DNA of 64,000 nucleotides from Endothia cerciana (taxonomy: Eukaryota > Ascomycota > Sordariomycetes > Diaporthales > Cryphonectriaceae): contig JALRMH010000053.1 of NCBI GenBank assembly GCA_026119935.1, positions 186,001 to 250,000 on the forward strand, in the 5' to 3' direction. Below the pieces are notes generated by a model that worked only from the letters and a program-made list of their open reading frames with translations, had not been told where the DNA came from and did not search any database. Positions 1-10,084 of the stretch are shown one piece after another (the first letter of the stretch is position 1; each line of letters starts with the position of its first letter). A program made the translations under genes and the position numbers.

Positions 1-158
1 TGATGTTGACATCCTGTATGGGCTATTCACTCGTGATATCGAGGTGTACACAAATCATTACCGCTATTCTACATGTCTATAGAAACCCCGGGTCGACGCC
101 AGTGCCCCTTGTCAGCAGCATTATCGAGGCCTCGAAATGTGGACAACGCCGGCAGCCC
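1..158. other. 3' flank of amine oxidase, no gene
   Basis: Short stretch downstream of the amine oxidase stop codon. I see no supported gene; it is probably 3' untranslated and intergenic DNA. Confidence 0.5.
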
Positions 159-2672
159 TCAGGGAATCCAAAGACCAGCGGCGCTGCCATTCAACCCGAG
201 ATCACTCACTCTAATCTCCTTACTCTGATACTGCCTTTCCAGATCCGGCTCTAAGACCTCCAGAGGTACCTGGACGCCCTTCTTATATGGTGTCCCAAAA
301 TAATTCGCTCCCTCATGTCGCTCGTACCCGCTCTTATCGCTTCGTCGCTCGCGATTCCTCAGATCCTGCGCTGGCCATGACTTGCTCGGCTCGCGGTCCG
401 GGTCCGCGTCCGCATCCGGGAAGCCGGCAAAGCCTCCGCTCTTGTCGCCCTTCAGCTGTAGCCTGACGCCCTGCACGCTCTCGCGGCTCGGGTCACGGTC
501 TGCAAAGTTGTGTGGCACGAACATGACGCTCGACGCGCTGGTGTGCATGAGCGTGTTGGGGATGTCTCCCGAGTGCGGGACGTGGTGGCTGCCCACGTTG
601 AAGTAGACGACCAGGTCGCCATCATACCCGTCATCATGCTCAAGGCTCTCGGAGTCCACAAGCCTGGTGAAGTCGATGATAGGATGGTGCGCGTCCAGGT
701 AGTTGAGCGGGTCGGCGCCACGCGGCTCCTCATCCTTCTGCCTGACGACCCAGACGTCCTTCTCCGCCCACCTCGCACTGTTGCCGAGCGACGTCGAGTT
801 GGCGATCGTCAGATGGGGTGTGTTGCCCATTCCGGTGCCGGACACAATGCGGTAGCCTCGCCTCTCGCCCCAGGCATTCTTGCTGTCGGACGAATAGACG
901 ATGTAGAACTCGCCCGAGTTCTTGGGCCAATCGAGACCGGTCTCTCGGGCCACTGGATACTCCTTCAAATGCATTGTGTTCCGTTCCTTGACGTAGGGCT
1001 GGTCCCAGGGATAGCTAATAACGGTGGGCTCGACTGCCAGGCGGACCATGTCGTTGGCCTCGCCTGCGACGTCGAGATCCGCCTTGAAGCTTATGACGTG
1101 GTCATGAAGAGACGAAGAAAGCGCGTTGTGGACTCGGTGGCCGTACTCATCCTCGTTCTTGAAAGGATTGCTCGCAAAGAACGCACCGTAGATATAGCCC
1201 GAGGCCCGAACCTTGACCTCTATCGCCCCGTCCAGGTAGAAGTTGTAATCTATAGTGTAGTCGTAATTCCCAACGGTCGATACGGAGCGGAGCGTCAAGA
1301 AGGTGTTCCTTGAAACCGTGACAGAGTGTTGTGCCGTGTGGCGGGAGAGAAGGTGGTCAGAAGTGAACTCGAAGATGCAGATGTTGTTCGGCAGCCCCTC
1401 CGTCCTGCCGCTGCGATGGAGCTCGGAGCCCAGATAGTCTGCATATGCCGGGCAGTCGTAGCCAGGAACCAGCTCAAAGGCATTAGTGCCCATGCCGAAG
1501 AAAGTATCCAGAAACTCCTGACCACCTGCCATCGGGTCATCGCCGGCGTAGTGGGCCAGAGCCTCTTGGAGGCTGAGCTCGTACATCACGCGCTCCCCCT
1601 TGAGGCGGATGTCGAAGAGGCTAACGCCAGCAGCTTGGGTGCTGGTGAAATAGAACTCAAACCCAAACCATGACACGAACCGCTCAGCCTTGTCCAGCCT
1701 GTACCGAGGCCCGAGGGGCTGAATCGAGACAGGCGGGGGGAGTTCACGGCCGGCAGGGTCAGCATCGAAATCCTCGGTATCTGTCCAGGGGCCATCGACA
1801 TTCGGCTCCGTTCTCAGGAAGCCACTGCCAGGGTCCTTCATCGCCCTGCGCAGGTGGTCCACATCGTCGAATATCTGGCCGTTATACCACCACTCCCCGA
1901 CTTCCCACTGACGGATCTCCCTGCTGGCGTCGACTCTGGCATAGATGCCCTGCGGGAGCAGTGTACGGCCAGAGCTCCCCATGCCGGGCCTGAAGAACTG
2001 GACCCACCCGGTGACAAGCCCAGCCTCCAGGCGCGTGAATCGGGGGAAGGCCTGGAGGGCATCGGGGTCGAAGGGATCCTTCCTGTTGACCTTGGCCCCG
2101 AGGAGCTCGGTCGTGATGTCCGACACGTTGTCTGCCAGGTCCAGTGCGAACTCGGCGCTGCCGACGAAGTCCGCCATCAGATTCGGAACCGAGCTCCGGC
2201 CGGAGTTGAAGGGGTATGTCAGGAGCTCGGCCCCGGTGGCTGTTGAGATGGGAAGCGGCCCAACGGCATAATACGTCAGAAAGGGCCCATCTGGGGTGTG
2301 GTGTGACAGGACGACCTTGGCCCACCGTCCCGGCCTACTCCCCTCCTGGAAGAGATAGGGGACGGCTTGAGATTTATTGGGCTGCAGGGACTCTATGGTG
2401 ACGATGAAGTTGTCCGTGCCGGACTTTGGCGTCCTCGTTATGTTGAGATCCGCCCATTCCCTCGAAAGGAACTGGTACACCTCTTCAGCCTCATGGCCCT
2501 TGAGATCGGACCAGATGTTGGGTCTCGGTGCTTCAAAACGCCTGGACGCCGCCGGTTCAGCGACGCCGATGTGGGGCCGGCGGTTCCAGTCCGGCAGGAG
2601 CAGATAGCCGGTGCTAAGGACGAAGACGGCGGCAGCGAGGATCAGGAGGAAGGATCTCCTGCGTTGGTCCAT
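159..2672 (-). CDS. copper amine oxidase with N-terminal membrane anchor
   Basis: Primary amine oxidase (copper/topaquinone): oxidises primary amines to aldehydes, releasing ammonia and hydrogen peroxide. The frame is uninterrupted. I start at 2672 (837 residues) rather than at the first in-frame ATG (2756), because this start gives a basic stub (MDQRRRS) followed by a hydrophobic stretch of about 18 residues, a signal-anchor or signal peptide. Family hallmarks seen: catalytic-base Asp389 in FLDTFFGMG, topaquinone precursor Tyr470 in TVGNYDY, copper ligands His523 and His525 in LHDHV, and a third His in SHHVPHS (about 696). Length fits the 650-850 residue family. The protein ends AGLWIP, so there is no peroxisomal SKL-type signal, unlike many intracellular fungal amine oxidases. 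I infer a secreted or lumenal enzyme resembling vertebrate AOC3 or yeast lysyl oxidase. The substrate cannot be read from sequence. Confidence 0.93.
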   Translation of the reverse strand: MDQRRRSFLLILAAAVFVLSTGYLLLPDWNRRPHIGVAEPAASRRFEAPRPNIWSDLKGHEAEEVYQFLSREWADLNITRTPKSGTDNFIVTIESLQPNKSQAVPYLFQEGSRPGRWAKVVLSHHTPDGPFLTYYAVGPLPISTATGAELLTYPFNSGRSSVPNLMADFVGSAEFALDLADNVSDITTELLGAKVNRKDPFDPDALQAFPRFTRLEAGLVTGWVQFFRPGMGSSGRTLLPQGIYARVDASREIRQWEVGEWWYNGQIFDDVDHLRRAMKDPGSGFLRTEPNVDGPWTDTEDFDADPAGRELPPPVSIQPLGPRYRLDKAERFVSWFGFEFYFTSTQAAGVSLFDIRLKGERVMYELSLQEALAHYAGDDPMAGGQEFLDTFFGMGTNAFELVPGYDCPAYADYLGSELHRSGRTEGLPNNICIFEFTSDHLLSRHTAQHSVTVSRNTFLTLRSVSTVGNYDYTIDYNFYLDGAIEVKVRASGYIYGAFFASNPFKNEDEYGHRVHNALSSSLHDHVISFKADLDVAGEANDMVRLAVEPTVISYPWDQPYVKERNTMHLKEYPVARETGLDWPKNSGEFYIVYSSDSKNAWGERRGYRIVSGTGMGNTPHLTIANSTSLGNSARWAEKDVWVVRQKDEEPRGADPLNYLDAHHPIIDFTRLVDSESLEHDDGYDGDLVVYFNVGSHHVPHSGDIPNTLMHTSASSVMFVPHNFADRDPSRESVQGVRLQLKGDKSGGFAGFPDADADPDREPSKSWPAQDLRNRERRSDKSGYERHEGANYFGTPYKKGVQVPLEVLEPDLERQYQSKEIRVSDLGLNGSAAGLWIP

Positions 2673-4447
2673 ATTGCAAGACCTGCCCGCGCTGAGCAGA
2701 TTCAGATGGCAACAGGAGGAGAGTGGGAAGGAGAGCAGGCAATATTCGAACTGCATGAAGATGCCCTTCCGGCGGCGCGATTTTCGTCCGACCGCACCTA
2801 AGCAGCCTTCCCTGGTCCAAACGTGTCAAGGGTTCCACCACCATCCTCGGCCTGATAAGGAGCAGTATCACCACTGGGCGAGGAAGCTATGTGACGCCCA
2901 CGAGATGCGGAGAGCGCCGAGGGGATAGACGCTTATCATCGACTAATCCAGAGCATCCCTATAGTTATCTATTGACCCTCAGGCCCGAGATACGGTCGTC
3001 TCTAACCCATTCCTGGGGTGCTTCGCCGTTCGTATCTCCATGCCGAAGTCCCCAGCCCAGATTTTCGGGAGCTGTCTCTACCAGCCGGACAGAGGAAAAT
3101 AATCACATAGGATATCCAACGCCCACCAAAAGTCAGATATGATCGGAGGAAACCCCCTTTGCTACGCCGTGTGGATATTACGTCAGCAGCTGGGCACACC
3201 TTAACTTACCTTCTAGCCCTCTGGCCTTCTAGGCCTTCTAGCCTTCTGTTTCTTCCTTTCCTTTCCTCAGACAACACCAACTGAATTGACTGAATCTTCT
3301 CATCATACAAACCAGACGTTCTGTCCCAGCCCCTGATAGTGGACCGCACATGCCAAGTGTCCAATAGCTGTCACATATATTGCCCACCTGTCTAGTCTAG
3401 TCCTGAAGAGCATCTTGAGACCTAATTCATGCTAAAATCCTTCGCAGCAATGAAGGATGTGTTCAAGCTGCACAGATCCTGCCTGCTCAGGACCCCGGCG
3501 CATCTAACGTCTCACAATAACCCCACCAGCAGCCATAGCTGTGAGGTCCATTCTCCTCGGGTTTTATTACCCTAGCTGCCCAGGAAGCATAGAGGACAGC
3601 CTGTCCAGGGTGGCCAAGAAGCCCAGCTCGTAGCGCCCAGAACTTCAGGGGACAGTGTATCTAAGAGCAGCGTCTTACCAGGACGCCGAGCGTATTCCAA
3701 CGAGACTATTACTCATTTTTAAAAGCACCACTCATCGAGGCCCTAACATGACTTTCGACCACAACCAAAGGCTCATGATAGCCTGTTCCTATGCCGATAC
3801 TACATCGAATGGTTCCTTTCCTGCTACCGCACAACTTAAGCTTGTCTTGTTTCTATTCGTGTGCTTGCACTACGGTTCTTTGGTCTAGAAAGACATGAGT
3901 TTCTTTTAAGCAGCCGTTTCCCCTGATAGGCTGCTGAAATGCCCCATCAGGGAGCCAATAGGTACTGGACCTGCAGACGTTCCTCTCTCTAACGTGCACC
4001 TCATCTCGATATCCTTCTACGATGCGCGTCATTAGGCTCAACCCCGAGGAGAAGCTCTCTTGAGAGCGGGGGACGTTATAGAAGGCATAGAGGACTGCGT
4101 GGCAAAGAATGTCTCTAAAGAGAAGCACGCGCTACACATTGTGAAGATTTTATCGTATCTTGTGATCCTGCAAGAACCGTCCTGGGCAGCTGGATTGCGA
4201 CCAGAAGCCACCTGCTGCAGATTTCCTTATTATGTATACTGTACCAGGGTTAGGGGCAACTCGGCATCTGCGCCGGGCGGCGCCAGGGCTGAGGCTCCGG
4301 CTTATCTCCCGCGCTCGGACCCAAAACGCCACATGCACGAGCACGAGCACGAGCCCTCGAACCCCCTTCGCGACTCCCAGCGGTTCCCGCATGCTGTCAG
4401 GTATGTGCCGTTGACTGTCGAGGACCAGAACCAGGGGTTGAATAAGT
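2673..4447. other. intergenic, divergent promoters of amine oxidase and BTN1
   Basis: About 1.8 kb between two divergently transcribed genes. It holds a pyrimidine-rich CCTTCTAG-type repeat at about 3205-3265. Open frames here are short and lack recognisable domains, so I see no gene. Confidence 0.5.
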
Positions 4448-5875
4448 ATGAGCCCATCTCCATCGTCATCCAAACTCCTGCCACTCCCGATGCCCGGCAC
4501 CCCAGCCTGGCGCGCCAGGATCTCCAGCATCTTGAGCAGCGCTGATGCTCATGTCCTCGTGGCCTTCTGGCTGTTTGGTGAGCTGATACCCCCTTGACGC
4601 CGAGGGACCCCCTCGAGGGGCCGGGAGGCTGACGTGGAACCCGCAGGCCTGATCAACAATGTCCTCTACGTGATCATCCTCTCCGCGGCCCAAGACTTGG
4701 TGGGCAACCTGCCCAAGGGTGTCGTCCTTCTCGCCGATGTGTTACCCTCCTTCTTCACCAAGCTCGTCGCGCCCTACTTCATCCACCGAGTCCCTTACTC
4801 CGTCCGCATCCTCATCTTCGCCGGTCTCTCGGCCGCGGGCATGCTGCTCATCGCCCTCACGCCGGCGACCCGGTCTGTGGCCGTCAAGCTCGTGGGCGTT
4901 GTCCTTGCCAGTCTGAGCAGCGGCGGCGGCGAGCTCAGCTTCCTCGGCCTGACCCATTACTATGGACACATGTCCCTGGCTGCATGGGGCAGCGGAACAG
5001 GTGGAGCAGGGCTTGCCGGTGCGGGCTTATACGTGATGCTGACTACTTGGTTCGGCTTCAGCGTCAAGGGGAGCCTGCTGGCCTCTGCATTCCTGCCAAT
5101 CATCATGCTGATCAGCTTCTTTGTGATTCTGCCGCAAGGACCGTTGCGCCAGGGCACGAGAGCCAAAGGCTACGAGACGCTGCCGGAACGGGACCTGCCC
5201 GAGGAGGACGTCGAGGATCTCCCGACAGCGAACGCCCCGGCTAGCCTGTTGGCACCGGGTCCCGCTGTTGCCACTGCGGCGTACTCGGCCCATCCGGAAA
5301 GCCAGAGCCGGACGTTCCGGGCAAACCTCCACCGTGCCAAGGTCCTGTTCCTCCCCTACATGCTACCCCTGCTGATGGTCTACATCGCCGAGTACACCAT
5401 CAACCAGGGCGTCTCACCTACACTGTTATTCCCGCTGCAGTCATCGCCCTTCTCAGAACACCGGGATTTCTACCCGTTCTACAACTTCCTGTACCAACTG
5501 GGCGTCTTCACCTCCCGGTCGTCTACCCCGTTCCTGCGCATACACCACCTCTACCTCCCGTCGGTCTTACAGGTTGGCAACCTTGTCTTCCTGACCCTGC
5601 AGTCCCTCCTGAACTTCATACCTTCTGTCTATCTCGTCTTCCTGGTCATCTTCTGGGAAGGTCTCCTGGGCGGTGCTGTCTACGTGAACACCTTTGCCGA
5701 GATCATGGAAAAGGTCCCGCAGACGGATCGCGAGTTCAGTCTCAGCGCCACGTCTGTGAGTGACAGCGCTGGCATCTGCATAGCTGGATTCGTCGGCATG
5801 GCCATGGAGATGTGGCTCTGCGATTGGAATGTGCAGCACGGAAGGGACTGGTGCAAAAAGATCCAGGTCGGCTGA
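4448..5875 (+). CDS. BTN1: battenin / CLN3 family vacuolar membrane protein
   Basis: Orthologue of yeast Btn1/Yhc3 and human CLN3, a lysosomal/vacuolar multi-pass membrane protein linked to vacuolar pH and basic amino acid homeostasis. Two exons: 4448-4577 and 4647-5875. The 69-nt intron starts GTGAGC, has a GGCTGAC branch site and ends CCGCAG. The splice joins VAFWLFG to LINNVLYVIILSAA, the expected family N-terminus, giving 452 residues. Family blocks seen: SFLGLTHYYG, GSGTGGAGLAGAG, and near the end ATSVSDSAGICIAGF followed by CDWNVQHGRDWC. There are about 10-11 hydrophobic segments, with a hydrophilic acidic loop (ERDLPEEDVEDLP) in the middle. The 3' end faces the convergent 2EXR gene with a 109-bp gap. 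Confidence 0.92.
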
Positions 5876-5984
5876 GAGGGAGATGGAGATTTGCAGCGTA
5901 CCCTTGCACGTGGCATTCTTAGGATTTACAGGAGAAGTTCTGACTGTCCATGACAAGATTTGGCCTTCTCGGGCACGCAGCGCT

Positions 5985-6921
5985 TCACCGAGCCTCCTGA
6001 CGGCTCCAGTTCGGCGTCGCGTGCACGATACGCAAGTCCGGTGGCGACCATCCTGGGTTACGCTCCTGAGCGTCACTGAATGCCCCCTGCACGAGCGCCC
6101 ATATGCGCCTCACCTCGTTTCGCTTCAGCCGCTTCAGGGCCTTGAGTGTTGAGGGCTCCGGCCAGCCGTGCTCTTTGAAACCGACAAGCAGCGACAGCAG
6201 TCTCAGCCTTGGGAACTGCCGAATGAACCTGACGCCTTCTCCCAGCGCCGTCTCGACCCAACACGGACGCAAACCCCAGTTCATCACCAGGTTCTCCAGG
6301 CCGGCATACGCAGCGATCTCAGCCCCAGAAATGTCGTCTGGACCAACATCAGTCGGAGGGCTCTATCGTTTGGAGTGCGGTCCACTTACAGCCGCGAGAG
6401 ATCCACATGGAGTCGGCCCGCCAATCCAAGCACACGAAGCCGTCTTTGCGTGCGCTCATTTGGACCTGCTGATACCTGGGAGACGCTGACACGTGCGTCC
6501 TCTCTGTCCGTGTGATGAGGAGCCCCCTGGACTCGGCACAAGCCTGTAGGACCGAGGGGGCCTTTCGTCGGAGACGATACCCAAAAGTTACGTCCCATGT
6601 CCGGGGCACAACCTCCGGCTCTGGCGCGGCGGCCTCCCATATCAGGTAGCGGATCTCTGCAGGGAGCTCCCGGAACTGGGGGAATGAGGACGTCGACTCT
6701 CGAAGCGCCATGCTCGTACGGGGACCGGAGAATTCGCCCGCCGTGTTGCTCTCTTCCTCGCTGAGGAAGACACGCAGGATGTCGGGGCCGGAGTACTCAG
6801 TGGCCTCTGCCCTCAACTGATATTCTGGGGCGCGATCCACGCTGCGGCGGCGGGCGGATTTGAGCCCGTCCATATCGGCTGTGTAAGCCTGGCGCTCTCG
6901 AGAACTGCTGGACTCAGCCAT
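5985..6921 (-). CDS. 2EXR domain protein
   Basis: Fungal 2EXR family, function unknown; named for a conserved E-x-R pattern, here in FPQFRELPAEIRYLIWEAA at residues 80-98. Two exons on the minus strand: 6921-6390 and 6337-5985. The 52-nt intron (6389-6338) starts GTAAGT, has a CTGAT branch site and ends CCAG, and joins ...DSMWISRG to YDISGAEIAAYAGLENLVMN. Product 294 residues. The first 75 residues are charged and Ser-rich, probably disordered. The C-terminal half (RQFPRLRLLSLLVGF, then LKALKRLKRNEVRRIW) resembles the leucine-rich tail usual in this family. Many Pezizomycotina carry dozens of such genes; no biochemical role is established. Confidence 0.8.
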
Positions 6922-7165
6922 CGATATGCATCCGGCACAAGCAATGTGATAAGTTCTCGAGGACAGGGAGTAAGGGTTGGTGTGGTTGCGTGATGACAGG
7001 AAATTTAAGGTGGGAGACGCTCGTCTGGACTGCTGGCACAGTGTCGTTTACGCGCTGACCCGGCCTGACCGAACCTGACTCCGTGCGTGCGCCCCTCTCA
7101 GAAGACTCTTAAGTGGGTTGGGTTAGCTAGGGGCGAAAAGGCAGGATTTTATATTTTTAAAGAAA

Positions 7166-7201
<36 letters not shown>
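7166..7201. repeat. (TA)n microsatellite, first array
   Basis: About 36 bp of near-perfect TA repeats with one C interruption, preceded by an A/T-rich stretch. It pairs with a second TA array about 117 bp downstream. Confidence 0.9.
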
Positions 7202-7315
7202 TTACTTCTATAAAGATGGTCCCACAAGGCTGGGGGGTCAGAGGAAATCTCTCATGCGGTGAGGACGAGCTAGCCCGTCGCCTAGCCTCCTGTTCCTTGG
7301 CAACAAGGAGTTGAT

Positions 7316-7317
<2 letters not shown>

Positions 7318-7353
<36 letters not shown>
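7318..7353. repeat. (TA)n microsatellite, second array
   Basis: About 36 bp of TA repeats with one C interruption near its 3' end. TA repeats are self-complementary, so the two arrays could pair around the intervening segment of about 117 bp. Confidence 0.9.
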
Positions 7354-7354
<1 letters not shown>

Positions 7355-7586
7355 CAAGTTTTGATCGTATTTCCGCCAAACGCGTTCGGACGTCCCGGTT
7401 CCTCCAGGGCTGACCCAGATCTCGTGCGTCTCTCTTCTGACCTCGAAAGGAGTCCGGATCACGTCCCGTCCTGAAATAGCAGCAGCTGGGCTCTGACCTG
7501 GCCTCAGGATGGTGCCACCTGCACGCGGTTGTGATGAGCTGGTCTGGCCCTCACGCCAGGGGCCGGACGCCGTGCGTGATTGCTTT

Positions 7587-7604
7587 GCACACACACACAA
7601 ACAC

Positions 7605-7641
<37 letters not shown>

Positions 7642-7664
7642 GCACACACACGCACACACACACG
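7587..7664. repeat. (CA)n microsatellite
   Basis: About 78 bp of CA repeats with scattered CG and AA interruptions. The frames it produces (His-Thr or Val-Cys runs) are artefacts of the repeat. Confidence 0.95.
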
Positions 7665-8122
7665 TCACATCTGCATATATGTCTGGCCGGGAGCGCCATG
7701 TATACCTACCTACCTACCTGTACCCATCTACATACTGGGTAGTGGTACCCGAAAAGCCTGTTTCGTCGCTCCTGCAACGAGGGGGAGATAGGCCCCACAC
7801 CAGACCACGCGTGGGGCGCGGGCGGGCGGGCATGTGAAGGCCCTGCCTCATGGGAACAAGAGAAGAGGTACTATGGTACAGCAGGAGTGGGGTGGGCGGC
7901 AACCCTCGGATGACGATGGGGGAGGAGAAGACGCAGCCTCCATTGATCGTTGCGGCCTCGAAAAGGAGCCGGCATGCCATGTGGTCCCCCTATCTCCGAG
8001 TCATTCGAGAAAGAGATTTACACCCCCCCGCCCCCGCTCCCCTACTGTCCTCCGTCCTACAGTAGGCCTCCTCCCTCGCAGGTCAGACGAGCGCAGGGAT
8101 GAGGTAATAAAAGAAAAAAAAA

Positions 8123-8134
8123 GGGGGGGGGGGG
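8123..8134. repeat. G homopolymer (12 nt)
   Basis: Run of 12 G following an A-rich tract. A second run of 13 G lies at 8230-8242, followed by GA and GAAA repeats. Part of a window-wide pattern of long intergenic G/C runs. Confidence 0.9.
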
Positions 8135-8885
8135 AGGAGACGACGAATGACGATTCATAGAAACACGGCCAAGAACGCCGCAACTTTCTCGGCGGGAAAT
8201 CCGCCCCGCCACCAAGGTACAGTGTGATAGGGGGGGGGGGGGAGAGAGAGAGAAAGAAAGAAAGAAAAGAAAGAAGGGGGTCATCGTACCACGAAAAAAA
8301 GTCTGACGGGTTGGGATGAGGCGGTTCCTCCTTGCCCGTGCGGCAGCCCCCGAGAACCTTTCGGCTCCGCGATTCGTCCGCTCGGGCCATGTCCCGGCAT
8401 GCACCGCCGGCGACACTCTTTGTTAAAATACTATAGTACCTACAAGCAGTAGTCTGCTTGTATGCAAAGCGACGGCCCACCTGGGCTCGGCCCCTAGCGC
8501 CGCTGCAAGGCAGGGCCCCCTCCAGCCCTTTTTCGATGTCGTCAATGGCGATGGCGGGCTGCAGGTCCGAGCCTCGGCCTGACGGACCCTCCAGGACGAC
8601 AGCGTCCCGTTCGTGACACTTCGAATCTCGCCTCCTCCCACGACGAACACCCTGTCCATCCATCACCAACAAGACCACCTCAGAACACCACCAGCCTTCC
8701 CCTCTTACCTCTCTCAAAAGCGCAGACCATCCTATACGACAGCACAGCCGGCCGAGGTTCCCAAAACCGCCCCCTTCCCCCCCCTTTAAAGGCAGGATAG
8801 GGGAGAGCATAAAAGAAAACGAGGAAGAAGAAAAGAAAAAAAAAACCAAAACCACCAACCTAGTAAAACAACCCGAACCCACACG

Positions 8886-9425
8886 ATGCCCCCCGTCCGC
8901 CTCCTCCACCGGTTACCCTCAGCCCCCCTCCTGACGCCACACCTCACCCTCGCCCGGCCCTACTCCTCCTCCTCCTCCTCCTCCTCCTCCTCCTTCCAGC
9001 CCTCCCCGTCCCCGCCCCGCCTGCCCGCCGACCAGCAGGCCGAGTTCGAGCGACTGCAGCGCGCCGCCGCCGAGCGCCTCGCCGACCCCACCCCGCTGCC
9101 GCACGAGCGGCCCGCCTTCCCCGGCATGTCCGCGCCCGCGAGCCATACACCGGCCACCGGCACCTCGCGACACACGACCACGCCCGCGCCCGGCGGGCTG
9201 GGCGGCGAGGCTCAGGGCGGGGGGTCACCCACCACCACCACCACTGCTGCTACTACTACTACTACTACCGCCACCGTCGGCGGCGGCGTGTGGCGCGGCG
9301 CGAGGCCCGAGTTCGAGGGGGACACGAACCCCAAGACGGGCGAGGTCGGCGGGCCCAAGACGGAGCCGCTGCGGTGGGGGAGCGGTGGGGACTGGAGCTA
9401 CAACGGGCGGGTGACGGACTTCTGA
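8886..9425 (+). CDS. SDH8: succinate dehydrogenase assembly factor 4, mitochondrial
   Basis: SDHAF4/Sdh8 (DUF1674) is a small matrix chaperone that binds flavinylated SDH1 and helps assemble it into complex II. The diagnostic C-terminus is present: NPKTGEVGGPKTEPLRWG, then GDWSYNGRVTDF directly before the stop at residue 179. The N-terminus (MPPVRLLHRLPSAPLLTPHL, with Arg and no acidic residues) fits a mitochondrial presequence. Residues 27-36 are ten Ser from a pure TCC repeat, and residues 115-130 are mostly Thr from ACC/ACT repeats, so the protein is longer than most homologues because of low-complexity inserts. No intron is needed. Upstream is an A-rich leader; downstream is a pentanucleotide repeat. 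Confidence 0.9.
   Translation: MPPVRLLHRLPSAPLLTPHLTLARPYSSSSSSSSSSFQPSPSPPRLPADQQAEFERLQRAAAERLADPTPLPHERPAFPGMSAPASHTPATGTSRHTTTPAPGGLGGEAQGGGSPTTTTTAATTTTTTATVGGGVWRGARPEFEGDTNPKTGEVGGPKTEPLRWGSGGDWSYNGRVTDF
8964..8993 (+). repeat. (TCC)10 serine-coding microsatellite
   Basis: Ten perfect TCC codons inside the SDHAF4 frame, encoding ten serines just after the predicted presequence. Length change in units of three would not break the frame. Confidence 0.9.
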
Positions 9426-9481
9426 GAGACCTGGGCCGTAACGGTACGGGCAAGGGCAGAGACCAGAGGACCGACAGAGAG

Positions 9482-9595
9482 GGCAAGGCAAGGCAAGGCA
9501 AGGCAAGGCGAGGCAAGGCGAGGCAAGGCGAGGCAAGGCGAGGCAGGGCAAGGCGAGGCAAGGCGAGGCAAGGCGAGGCAAGGCCAGGCCAGGCC
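9482..9595. repeat. AGGCA/AGGCG pentanucleotide tandem repeat
   Basis: About 114 bp of 5-bp units (AGGCA alternating with AGGCG) beginning about 57 bp after the SDHAF4 stop, so probably within its 3' UTR. The strand is purine-rich and G-rich. The protein-like frames it generates are artefacts. Confidence 0.95.
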
Positions 9596-10084
9596 CGAGA
9601 AGGGGGCAGAGGAGCAGCCGGCTACGTCCATCTTCTACGTGGCAGGGCCAGTCCACAGCTCCCGCTGATACTACGATAACGCAGGGGAAAACTCTATAAA
9701 CACCCCAATGGGACTGTTACCCGTATGGGTACAGTTTCAGTCGTCATTCATGGCTCGTGTGCCTATTGTACAGCTGTGGTGGAGATATGCTCGCTCGTGT
9801 ACACCTTTTGAGCCAGAAGCAGCGCTGTTGGGAGAACCATTATTGCCCTCAAAAACAATGCCCCCCCTCCCCCCCTCAACCGCGTAATCCGTTTATGAGC
9901 GAAGAGCCAGTCGCAGGTATCTTGAGACCAATGTCGGAGACCAGTTGTTTTGGTGGTACATGCTCTTCAATCGCCTTGTATGTATCTCCGTGCGCCGTAG
10001 ATCCAACTCCAATAATAACAGGCGGTGCCCACGTGTTACATAGAATAGTGCGCTGCGGTCAGAAGCTTGTGTCTTGGGTGATCC
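9596..10084. other. convergent intergenic region SDHAF4/RXT3
   Basis: About 490 bp between two convergent stop codons. No gene; it presumably contains the 3' ends and polyadenylation signals of both neighbours. Confidence 0.5.

Larger units (their letters stand above)
6922..8885. other. 2-kb intergenic region rich in simple repeats
   Basis: Divergent upstream region of the 2EXR and SDHAF4 genes. It contains two TA arrays, a CA array, two long G runs, GA/GAAA repeats and A-rich DNA just before the SDHAF4 start. Open frames here, including a 302-codon minus-strand frame at 8001-8909, are low complexity with no domain, and I do not treat them as genes. Confidence 0.6.

Noticed and set aside
7238..7742. 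Val-Cys and His-Thr repeat proteins over the CA array
   Set aside because: Translation of a CA microsatellite; no conserved flanking sequence.
8001..8909. 302-codon minus-strand open frame
   Set aside because: Composed of homopolymer-derived runs (Phe, Ser, Pro) from poly-G/A tracts; overlaps the start of the well-supported SDHAF4 gene; no domain.
9225..9679. Leu/Pro/Ala-rich frames antisense to and downstream of SDHAF4
   Set aside because: They arise from the AGGCA/AGGCG repeat and the GC-rich coding strand.
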